From positions 1-5,169 of the forward strand of contig DASXPA010000131.1 of NCBI GenBank assembly GCA_036493915.1: 5,169 bases of DNA. Reading direction: 5' to 3'. The translations under genes were made by a program, and so were the position numbers. This stretch comes from Palsa-1392 sp036493915 (GTDB lineage: Bacteria; Verrucomicrobiota; Verrucomicrobiia; Chthoniobacterales; UBA10450). Shown here one piece after another: positions 1-5,169 of this stretch; the stretch's first letter is position 1; each line of letters starts with the position of its first letter. A model generated the notes under the pieces. The model searched no databases, was not told where the DNA came from, and worked only from the letters and a program-made list of their open reading frames with translations.

Positions 1-1662
1 GCCGCCGTTACCGCGGATCGATTCCAGCCAGGCATAGTTAGCCCGCAGATAAAGATCGTGGGCTTGCGGATCATGCGTTTCTCTCCGTGCGGCGGCCGTG
101 CCCGAGTTTGGGAAATTGAGCTTGAGAGCAAGAGCAATCTCATGAGCCACTTCATTCTCGACCGCAAAAATATTTCTCAAATCGCGGTCGTAGCTTTGCG
201 CCCAGAGTTCAGCCCCGTTTTGGGCATCGATTAGCCGGACATTGATATGCGCGCGGTCACCAGACTTTTGCACGCTGCCCTCGACCAGATTGGCCACGCC
301 AAGTTGATTGGCGATCTGCGATAAATTATCTGGACGACTCCTGTATCGTGCAGTGGCGATTCGGGAAATGACTTTCAGGCCTCGCACCCTCGTCAAGGTA
401 GTTAGAATTTCATCTTGAATCCCCTCGACAAAATAAGCATTGGCTTTGTCGCCGGTGAGGTTGTCGAAAGGTAGTACCGCGATGCCGGTCGCAAGAGCGG
501 GCGGAGGAAGCGGCCTGGGTTTCCAGACGATTACACCTACGGCTGCAAGCAGACCGGCGATGGACAGAATTGAGACGGCTAAGGCGGGGTTGCGTCGCAA
601 CCATTTCTTTCCCCGCATGAGAATCCCCGAAGGTCGTGCCTTGATTGGCTCATGTCTTAGCCAGCGTTCCAAGTCTTCGCCGAGAGCAAGCGCAGACGGA
701 TAGCGACGACCGGGGTCCTTCTCGAGACACTTCAGGCAGATCGTGGAGAGGTCAGGGTCCACGTTCGGATTTAGCAATCGTGGCCAGCGCGGCTCCGTTT
801 CCAGGACCAGCCGGATTGTCTCGAAAGTGGTCGCGCCAAGGAATGGAGGGCTACCGGTCAAAAGTTGGTAAAGCACAGCGCCAAGTCCATAAATGTCTGT
901 CGCCCTGGTCAATTCGCCTTGACTGCCGCTGGCCTGTTCAGGAGCAATATAGCTTGGCGTGCCCAGGATTTCGGTGGTGCGAGTGACGCTGCTATCTGTT
1001 TCGAGCAGTCGCGCCAGTCCGAAATCGGTCAGGTGCGCTTCACCCTCGGCATCAAGCAGGATGTTACCCGGCTTGATGTCACGATGAAGGATACCATGCT
1101 CATGGGCAAAATGGACGCCGCGCGCCAGTCGGGCCAAAAGTTCCACGGCACGTCGAATCGAGAGCTTACCTTGCCCGACGACTTGATCGAGATGACCGCC
1201 GTCGAGCAGATTCATACTGAAGTAGCAGTAACCATCGTGCTCGCCAATGTCGTGAATTGGAACGATCGTGGGATGATTGAGCCTGGCGGCGGCTTCCGCT
1301 TCGAGGCGGAACCGTCGCAGATGAGTCTCCGTCGCCCAGCGTGAAACGCCGATGACTTTGAGGGCAACGACCCGGTTGAGACTTTTCTGCCGGGCTCGAT
1401 AAACTACGCCCTGGCCGCCTCGGCCAATTTCTTCGAGTAACTCGTAGTCATCGAGTTCTTTTGGTGCCCCAGCGGTTCTCGATTCGAATTCTTCTTCCGC
1501 GTCCTCTCCAAGCGATCCAAGAAAGGTAGTGAAGACGCAGAGACTGCATAACCCCTGCGGGGCATCGGCAAAGATCTCGCTTCCGCATTTGGCGCAAACC
1601 GTAGCTGTGCCAGCCAGGCTTTGGTTCGTCAGCCGGTTTTTGAAGTCATGTTCCACCGGCAT
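1..1662 (-). CDS. Membrane Ser/Thr protein kinase with TolB-like sensory domain (C-terminus beyond window)
   Basis: Translating the minus strand from ATG 1662 gives 554 open residues to the window edge. Residues 23-42 carry two CxxC pairs (CAKC, CSLC), a zinc-ribbon-like head. The Hanks-type kinase domain spans about 73-335: glycine loop GRGGQG (80-85), VALK lysine K102, HRDIKPGN (193-200), DFG (213-215), and PSYIAPEQ (236-243) holding the APE-type motif. All core catalytic residues are present, so it should be an active RD-type kinase. One membrane helix lies at about 360-379, after basic residues 350-357. The outer part begins IAVLPFDNL (394-402) and continues through VEGSVQ and AELWAQSYDRD to about 514, matching the TolB/FlgO-like domain often followed by TPRs; residues 531-541 (DPQAHDLYLRA) look like the start of a TPR region. 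The only start codon between the sigma stop and the kinase domain head is this ATG; upstream there is only a weak GGGA. It probably forms an operon with the sigma gene 27 bases away. The C-terminal length is unknown. The kinase call is firm; the signal sensed is not visible. Confidence 0.95.
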   Translation of the reverse strand, partial: MPVEHDFKNRLTNQSLAGTATVCAKCGSEIFADAPQGLCSLCVFTTFLGSLGEDAEEEFESRTAGAPKELDDYELLEEIGRGGQGVVYRARQKSLNRVVALKVIGVSRWATETHLRRFRLEAEAAARLNHPTIVPIHDIGEHDGYCYFSMNLLDGGHLDQVVGQGKLSIRRAVELLARLARGVHFAHEHGILHRDIKPGNILLDAEGEAHLTDFGLARLLETDSSVTRTTEILGTPSYIAPEQASGSQGELTRATDIYGLGAVLYQLLTGSPPFLGATTFETIRLVLETEPRWPRLLNPNVDPDLSTICLKCLEKDPGRRYPSALALGEDLERWLRHEPIKARPSGILMRGKKWLRRNPALAVSILSIAGLLAAVGVIVWKPRPLPPPALATGIAVLPFDNLTGDKANAYFVEGIQDEILTTLTRVRGLKVISRIATARYRSRPDNLSQIANQLGVANLVEGSVQKSGDRAHINVRLIDAQNGAELWAQSYDRDLRNIFAVENEVAHEIALALKLNFPNSGTAAARRETHDPQAHDLYLRANYAWLESIRGNGG

Positions 1663-1689
1663 AAGTACTGTCCCAAATCTCGCAAAAGA

Positions 1690-2451
1690 TCACGTTTGCA
1701 GAGTGGCAACGAAATGCCGGAGTTCATCCTCTATTTCCTCCGGAGTTGCGACCGTGTGCGCAATTTCTTCCCGGAGCAGCATTCGGAAGCGCTGACGCAA
1801 ACGATAAGCCGCCTGCCTGACTGCCGCCTTGGTTAAACCCAACTTCTGTGCTGCCTGCTCGTGTGAGGAGTGACTTGGTTCGCCCGTAAGCATCTCCTTG
1901 AGTTCCTCGAACAACGCGAGATTGCCCGCGGCCCGATGTTCGTCTTCGAGACGCTTGAAGACTTGCTCCAACAGAATCAGCGCCCAGCGGCGTTCATAAA
2001 GCCTGTCGGCGCTCAAGCGATCGGCGGGCTCCAGATCAGCTCGTTCACGCGCCAGTAATTCATCCAATGGCACCAGCGTACGGCCCGCGCCACGCTTGAT
2101 CGTGGTTGCACGCCGATGGTCCTTGGCCAGAAAATTCTTCAGTGACGCCAGGAGATAGGAACGAAGACGTCCTTTTTCCTGGCGCACGGTTTCAAGGTCT
2201 TTGCGTTCGAGGAGCATGGCGAAGAATCCCTGAGTCAGATCCTGTGCTTCCTCCGCAGCATAGCCTTGGCGTCGGACAAACCCATACAGCGGCCACCAGT
2301 AAGTGCGGCAAAGTCGCTCCAAGGCTTCTTCGGCGGCGGCGGAGTCACCTTGTGCGGCCAGCACCACGCTCCAATGGGTCGTGGCAAAGACGGCAGCTCC
2401 GTTTTGTGCGCTTCCGCCGATCCCGGTCACCAACGAAGCATTCCGAGGCAC
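1690..2451 (-). CDS. ECF-type RNA polymerase sigma factor (GTG start)
   Basis: This 253-residue protein has the layout of an extracytoplasmic-function sigma factor of the large Planctomycetes/Verrucomicrobia type. FATTHWSVVLAAQ (22-34) is a typical head. Region 2 spans about 40-112, with YWWPLYGFVRRQG (51-63) and the region 2.2 block AQDLTQGFFAMLL (69-81), followed by GRLRSYLLASLKNFL. Region 4 is at about 190-228: a helix-turn-helix EQAAQKLGLTKAAVRQAAYRLRQRF (198-222 region). It should direct core RNA polymerase to an own set of promoters, which cannot be named here. It is longer than minimal ECF factors because of the linker and an acidic tail. The start is GTG 2451; no Shine-Dalgarno precedes it and the frame stays open upstream to a TAG at 2547-2545, without another ATG, GTG or TTG. 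GTG 2430 or TTG 2433 are alternative starts. The stop TGA (1692-1690) lies in the same frame as the kinase gene that follows, which implies co-transcription. Confidence 0.93.
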   Translation of the reverse strand: MPRNASLVTGIGGSAQNGAAVFATTHWSVVLAAQGDSAAAEEALERLCRTYWWPLYGFVRRQGYAAEEAQDLTQGFFAMLLERKDLETVRQEKGRLRSYLLASLKNFLAKDHRRATTIKRGAGRTLVPLDELLARERADLEPADRLSADRLYERRWALILLEQVFKRLEDEHRAAGNLALFEELKEMLTGEPSHSSHEQAAQKLGLTKAAVRQAAYRLRQRFRMLLREEIAHTVATPEEIEDELRHFVATLQT

Positions 2452-2460
2452 ATTGGGATT

Positions 2461-2489
2461 AAAATCAAAGGCATGCCAAAAGGCAAGCC
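2461..2489 (-). promoter_or_regulatory. Hairpin followed by a T-rich stretch in the sigma leader
   Basis: The minus strand reads GGCTTGCC, loop TTTT, GGCATGCC, then TTTGATTTT. Seven of eight stem positions pair, with one central T-T mismatch. The T-rich stretch gives it the look of a weak intrinsic terminator or attenuator about 10-20 bases before the sigma start. It could end an upstream transcript, or act with the small leader ORF that runs across it. No other regulatory element is identifiable. Confidence 0.3.
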
Positions 2490-2578
2490 TGCCACGATCG
2501 GACTCGATTCCAAAGGTGGCGAAGCGCGCAGCAACGGCGGTGCGCTACCATGCGACCGCGGGAAACATGAATGGCCAT
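2465..2578 (-). CDS. Possible 37-residue leader ORF upstream of the sigma gene
   Basis: An ATG at 2578 is preceded by AAAGGAG with five bases between, the strongest Shine-Dalgarno in the window. The ORF runs 37 codons, passes through the hairpin at 2470-2489 and stops 13 bases before the GTG of the sigma gene. The peptide (begins MAIHVSRGRMVAHRRCC, ends WQACLLACL) is rich in Arg, Cys and His and matches nothing I recognise; such composition is common in chance ORFs. If translated, it could couple translation to the sigma start, which lacks its own site. The same frame is open without a stop further upstream to 2980. Another reading is that this ATG is the true sigma start and a frameshift separates the two. 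The Shine-Dalgarno is seen; the function is inference. Confidence 0.25.
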   Translation of the reverse strand: MAIHVSRGRMVAHRRCCALRHLWNRVRSWQACLLACL

Positions 2579-2583
2579 CGCTT

Positions 2584-2590
2584 CTCCTTT
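2584..2590 (-). promoter_or_regulatory. Strong Shine-Dalgarno AAAGGAG in the sigma leader
   Basis: On the minus strand AAAGGAG is followed by AAGCG and then ATG at 2578. It is unusual because it serves a start that is not in the sigma frame (offset by one base), while the sigma GTG at 2451 has none. Confidence 0.45.
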
Positions 2591-3363
2591 GGCCCGGCGT
2601 CGCCGGCTCGCGATCTCGGAAGAACCGGATCTAAAATTCGTGTCAAATCCTCCGTATCGAGAGCTCGACTGAAAAATTACCTGCTGCGATTTTCCGATTC
2701 GGCTATGGAAAAGGCGTAAATGACAAGAAGGTACTGGAGCGCGTCGGGATTGCGGCGTCCGGTCTTCGGCTCGACAAATCCTGACGTTCACCGCATGCCG
2801 AAGTGCGACCCCTAATACCCTGATGATCCCGCGCTGATGGATTCGACCATCGCTTCGGTGCGGTGGGTCACGCGAAGCTCCTGGTAGGGACCGCGATCGT
2901 CGGCCGCATAGGGTGGTGAGAATAATTAGGCGCGCCTGCCGATTTTCGGCGCGGATTTTAGCGAATCGCCTCCAGCCCAACCACCCGCGGCATTTCCGGC
3001 TTGAAAATTGCGACCTCCGGTCGTAAGTCGGAATGCCGCAACTGCTTCGGTACCTTCATACGCTCGGCAATCTTTTCCATATCGGGCGCCCGGTGCAAAA
3101 AACGGCCGCCAGACCGTCTCGAACGTCGTGCGGTTCTCGGCTCTCGATCGCACGAATGATCCTCGATGCGCTCGTACTGAGAGCGGAATTGCGACACTGC
3201 GTGAAATTTTTCATCGACTCATTCAAAGCCACTGAAGTGCTCGAAGGCAAGAGAGCAAGGGATGGATTTTTCCCTCCGCCAAACGGGGGTGACAGAACGC
3301 CGGCAGTTAATTACCTAACGAGCCTGGGTCTTGATCAGACAGCAATCCGGAGAGGGTCATAAC
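2591..3363. other. Long gene-poor region between the sigma and HD genes
   Basis: About 770 bases without a gene I can support. Reading frames exist on both strands, but they are Arg-rich, lack recognisable domains, and several of similar quality overlap each other. The longest is a minus-strand frame open from 2980 to 2465 starting at TTG. The most protein-like short stretch is the minus-strand frame ending at 2958 (RPEVAIFKPEMPRVVGLEAIR region), which could be a decayed C-terminus. Several short perfect inverted repeats occur (2594-2606, 2928-2937, 2938-2950, 3011-3023). No tRNA, transposase or terminator with a T-run is seen. Confidence 0.5.
2928..2950. repeat. Adjacent palindrome and short hairpin
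   Basis: The 10-base palindrome AGGCGCGCCT (2928-2937) is followed directly by GCCGA-TTT-TCGGC (2938-2950), a 5-bp stem with a 3-base loop. On the plus strand it is followed by GCGGATTTTAG, which is only a weak terminator-like tail. There is no gene immediately upstream on the plus strand that it could terminate. Function is unknown and chance is possible at this GC content. Confidence 0.25.
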
Positions 3364-3978
3364 CTATTTGGAGCGTCTTATCTTTGAGGTGTCTCCGATA
3401 TCACCCGCCAGGCTAAGTCGATCGGCGTCGTCTGTTAGAGCGATGATGACTTCTGCGATGATCTCTTCCAAGGGCCGATCAAGTTGCTGTGCGCCATCGA
3501 TGATGTCCTGGCGATTAACCGCGCGGGCGAAGGCTTTGTCTTTCATCTTCTTCTTCACCGCGGCGACATCGACTTCGCGGATGCTTTTCGAGGGTCGCAC
3601 CCGAGCTACAGCGGTGACAAAGCCGCTGAGTTCGTCGATAGCAAAGAGCGTTTTCTCCAGCGGGGTCTCGCGGGGAACTCCGGTGTAGTTCGCGTGTGAG
3701 AGGATGGCGCGGCAAACTTCTTCGCTCCAGCCGTTCTCGCGCAGCCACTTCGCCGCGACGGACGGATGCTCTTCGGTCGCGCTCTGCTCCGCGTTGGGAT
3801 AACGCTCATAATCCATGTCGTGAAGCAGACCGACCGCCTGCCAGAGATCAGCATCGGCGCCGTGCAATTGCGCGAAATGCTTCATGCAGTCGGAGACGGC
3901 GTAACAGTGTTTACGGAGGCTTTCGGATTGCACCCATTCGTGCAGAATGATGAGGGCTTTTTCGTCTAGGCTCGCCAT
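3364..3978 (-). CDS. HD-domain phosphohydrolase, HDIG-like family
   Basis: A complete 204-residue cytosolic protein with no signal peptide or membrane helix. The HD superfamily metal-binding pattern is visible: H24 (SLRKHCYAV), the H53-D54 pair in GLLHDMDYERYP, further histidines H71 (EEHPSVAAKWL) and H95 (AILSHANYTGVPRETPLEK), and D115 in LFAIDELSGFVTAVARVRPSKS. The later stretch VKKKMKDKAFARAVNRQDI (141-159) is typical of the roughly 190-200-residue HDIG-type hydrolases found across bacteria, so the length is normal. These proteins are predicted metal-dependent phosphohydrolases; their substrate is generally not established. ATG 3978 is chosen because the family head begins there; GGAGG (3993-3989) lies 10 bases upstream, somewhat far. 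The start overlaps a stop (TGATG) of a small upstream ORF. The gene ends in TAG with no clear terminator behind it. Confidence 0.92.
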   Translation of the reverse strand: MASLDEKALIILHEWVQSESLRKHCYAVSDCMKHFAQLHGADADLWQAVGLLHDMDYERYPNAEQSATEEHPSVAAKWLRENGWSEEVCRAILSHANYTGVPRETPLEKTLFAIDELSGFVTAVARVRPSKSIREVDVAAVKKKMKDKAFARAVNRQDIIDGAQQLDRPLEEIIAEVIIALTDDADRLSLAGDIGDTSKIRRSK

Positions 3979-4160
3979 CAGGGCTGAACCTCCACTGCGG
4001 CCCTCACGAAAGCAAAAATGCTGGACAGCGTCGTCGTCGAAGCGTCAGCGAGAGAAAAGCTACTGCTGGAAAGTGGTCGCGGATCGACCGGGGCAGGTGC
4101 GACACTCCATGGTGGAACTGGCCGCCTCACCACCGCCGCTCCGCAAGGTCCAATTTTCAC
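3978..4160 (-). CDS. Doubtful 60-residue ORF overlapping the HD gene start
   Basis: Starting at GTG 4160, this frame encodes 60 residues (Pro-, Ser- and Ala-rich, ending FAFVRAAVEVQP) and stops at TGA 3980-3978, sharing one base with the HD gene ATG (TGATG). Its GTG overlaps the stop of the next upstream small ORF (GTGA). Such overlaps are typical of translationally coupled genes. Against it: no recognisable domain, no clear ribosome binding site, low-complexity composition, and a codon choice that does not stand out. It may be chance. Confidence 0.2.
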   Translation of the reverse strand: MKIGPCGAAVVRRPVPPWSVAPAPVDPRPLSSSSFSLADASTTTLSSIFAFVRAAVEVQP

Positions 4161-4291
4161 CCCAGCGTAGAGCTATAACAGATTTCCACCCCGATTCGCG
4201 ACCGGGCCTGATCCAGCTTCGCCCAGAGCGGATTCGACTTGTCGAAAGCAAGCGGACTGTTGTCATCGTTGTGCGGGACCAGGACGTTCAT
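4157..4291 (-). CDS. Small hypothetical protein, 44 residues
   Basis: ATG 4291 is preceded by GAGGA (4300-4296) four bases upstream, a good Shine-Dalgarno. The peptide starts MNVLVPHNDDNSPLAFDK, continues with SNPLWAKLDQARSRIG and ends YSSTLG. It is not Arg-rich like the chance ORFs nearby, and about three quarters of its codons end in G or C, as expected for a real gene here. The frame stays open upstream to ATG 4432, but that extension lacks a ribosome binding site and has poorer codon use. The SNPLWAKLDQAR stretch recalls, from memory and weakly, the DPLWxLLDxA opening of short verrucomicrobial proteins; the membrane part that would follow is absent. It could be an intact small gene or a truncated one. 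It lies upstream of the HD gene on the same strand. Confidence 0.4.
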   Translation of the reverse strand: MNVLVPHNDDNSPLAFDKSNPLWAKLDQARSRIGVEICYSSTLG

Positions 4292-4552
4292 CGATTCCTC
4301 GCATGTTAACGAACCGAAAGCTTCTCTGTCATGAACGATTTCCTCCTCCTCAGATGAACACATCCTCTGTAACCCCTGGGCAACATTCGCGCGCGGTCCT
4401 GCGCACCGCTCGTCAAAATAATTCCGGCGCAATTTCAGCCTTTCAAAAGTTCTACTTTCAGTTTTCCGGATGTCGCTGGTTAGCTCCGCCCCCTTTTTTC
4501 CCCTCGCCCTTTCTCCTTGCGCGTCGCTCTTCTTTCTGTTTGAAATCTTGCC
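4292..4552. other. Divergent intergenic region
   Basis: This stretch separates the minus-strand small ORF/HD unit from the plus-strand PEP-CTERM gene, so promoters in both directions should lie here. I see no convincing -35/-10 pair, and no sigma-54 -24/-12 element. The part from 4411 to 4475 is relatively AT-rich (AAAATAATTCC, TTTCAAAAG) and is the likeliest promoter area. A pyrimidine tract follows at 4485-4518. Confidence 0.4.
4485..4518 (+). other. Pyrimidine tract upstream of the PEP-CTERM gene
   Basis: Thirty-four bases that are nearly all C or T on the plus strand, interrupted only by two G residues, ending 34 bases before the ATG. It would give an unstructured C/U-rich leader in the mRNA. 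The ATG itself has no Shine-Dalgarno (TGAAATCTTGCC precedes it), so an unstructured leader could matter for initiation. That role is inference. Confidence 0.35.
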
Positions 4553-5169
4553 ATGAATCCTTCGTTAGGCATGCGCTTTCTCTCGCGCTCACTCCCTTCA
4601 GCACGACACGCGGCTGTTAGTCTCGCCGTTATCTTTGTCACCATTTTCTGCCGCCAAGCCCGCGCGGATGTTTACACCACCGGCGTTGCTCTGAATTTTG
4701 CGGGCACCGCAGGCGACGTATCCGCCTGGACCCAACCCAATCTTAGCGGTGATGGAGCAATCGTTTCACTTGCCATTGACAACAACCTCGAACTAAGACC
4801 GACGAACTACAGCGTCGGAATCGGACATGTATGGTACAGCGTCACGCCGGGCACCATTATCGATCCGGCATTCGCAGTGAGCGCCCCGCCTTTCGTCAAC
4901 GCTTTTACAGGATATCTCGGCGGCAGAATTCAATTGGAGGTCGGTCAAAGCTTTCTTCTTGGGTTTTGGCTTGATGCAAACGGCAACAGCACACCCGGCT
5001 TGGGGGATCGCTTTGGTTGGGCTAGTTTCACCTACAGTGCTTCCGGACTAAGCCTCCTCAGCAGCGCCATCGAAAGCACCGGCACAGGAATCATTGCAGG
5101 AACAACCATCGCCGTTCCCGAACCATCTAGCGTCGTGCTATCCGTGGGAGGGGCAATATTGCTTGTCGG
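4553..5169 (+). CDS. PEP-CTERM sorting-domain exported protein (3' end beyond window)
   Basis: The frame from ATG 4553 is open to the window edge, 205 residues plus two bases. Residues 1-38 form a signal peptide: a basic start with Arg 8, 12 and 18, a hydrophobic core AAVSLAVIFVTIFC (20-33) and a likely cleavage after ARA (38). The mature part is Gly-, Ser- and Ala-rich and beta-like, containing GHVWYSV, GRIQLEVGQSFLLGFWLD and GDRFGWASFTYSASG, a pattern seen in verrucomicrobial PEP-CTERM proteins. Near the end is the sorting motif VPEPSS (188-193) followed by a hydrophobic stretch SVVLSVGGAILLV; the basic tail expected next lies outside the window. Such proteins are exported by Sec, processed by an exosortase and thought to be associated with the cell envelope or extracellular polysaccharide. 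The specific function is unknown. ATG 4571 (residue 7) is an alternative start that keeps the signal peptide. The gene is divergent from the HD unit, and no exosortase gene is in view. Confidence 0.92.
   Translation, partial: MNPSLGMRFLSRSLPSARHAAVSLAVIFVTIFCRQARADVYTTGVALNFAGTAGDVSAWTQPNLSGDGAIVSLAIDNNLELRPTNYSVGIGHVWYSVTPGTIIDPAFAVSAPPFVNAFTGYLGGRIQLEVGQSFLLGFWLDANGNSTPGLGDRFGWASFTYSASGLSLLSSAIESTGTGIIAGTTIAVPEPSSVVLSVGGAILLV

Noticed and set aside
865..1344. 159-codon plus-strand ORF opposite the kinase gene
   Set aside because: It lies fully antisense to the conserved kinase core (HRDIKPGN and glycine loop region) and encodes nothing recognisable; it is a shadow of the kinase codons.
2500..2520. 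Possible tRNA T-arm (GGACTCGATTCC)
   Set aside because: It lacks the TTC of the T-loop and no acceptor stem, anticodon arm or CCA end can be fitted around it.
2303..2719. 138-codon plus-strand ORF overlapping the sigma gene start
   Set aside because: About a third is antisense to the sigma gene and the rest has no domain, no ribosome binding site and a basic, low-information composition.
3267..3290. Hairpin CCCTCCG...CGGGGG near a T-run, considered as a terminator for the HD gene
   Set aside because: The stem needs a mismatch or bulge, and the T-run precedes the stem on the plus strand; on the minus strand, the direction of the HD gene, the stem is followed by A residues.
3033..3362. 109-codon plus-strand ORF in the gene-poor region
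   Set aside because: No recognisable motif, no clear Shine-Dalgarno at its start, and other frames on both strands over the same bases look equally plausible.
3368..3688. 106-codon plus-strand ORF opposite the HD gene
   Set aside because: Entirely antisense to the conserved second half of the HD protein; it is a codon shadow.
4440..4552. Sigma-54 type promoter before the PEP-CTERM gene
   Set aside because: I looked for a GG-N10-GC spaced -24/-12 element, as seen for some PEP-CTERM genes elsewhere, and found no convincing match.
4303..4620. 105-codon plus-strand ORF across the PEP-CTERM start
   Set aside because: It overlaps the PEP-CTERM signal peptide in another frame and covers the expected promoter region; the PEP-CTERM frame is far better supported.

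Overview
The window looks like a piece of a Verrucomicrobiota genome, probably a soil or freshwater lineage. Three things point there: an ECF-type sigma factor with the FATTHWSVVLAA opening, paired with a membrane Ser/Thr kinase; a PEP-CTERM exported protein; and weak or absent Shine-Dalgarno sequences at several starts. Base composition is moderately GC-rich by eye. The assignment is inferred from gene style, not from a marker gene.

Layout. Positions 1-1662 (minus) hold the first 554 residues of a Ser/Thr protein kinase cut by the left edge: zinc-ribbon-like head, complete kinase domain, one membrane segment, then a TolB/FlgO-like sensory domain. Immediately upstream in transcription (1690-2451, minus) is its partner, an ECF-like sigma factor; 27 bases separate the two genes. 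The sigma gene starts at GTG with no visible ribosome binding site. Its leader holds a strong Shine-Dalgarno followed by a 37-codon ORF and a hairpin followed by a T-rich stretch. Positions about 2591-3363 hold no gene I can support. Positions 3364-3978 (minus) encode a complete 204-residue HD-domain phosphohydrolase. Upstream of it, two very small candidate ORFs (4157-4291 and 3978-4160) form a chain of overlapping stops and starts leading into the HD gene; the first has a good ribosome binding site. Positions 4292-4552 form a divergent intergenic region, and 4553-5169 (plus) encode most of a secreted PEP-CTERM protein that runs off the right edge just inside its sorting signal.

How the parts may work together. 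The sigma/kinase pair resembles the ECF-kinase couples known in Planctomycetes and Verrucomicrobia, where the kinase is thought to control the sigma factor or its output. The HD protein and the PEP-CTERM protein appear to be separate units. No RNA gene, CRISPR array, insertion sequence or integrase is visible. The best candidates for something undescribed are the sigma leader (small ORF plus hairpin plus a start without a Shine-Dalgarno) and the small-ORF chain before the HD gene. Both are modest signals.
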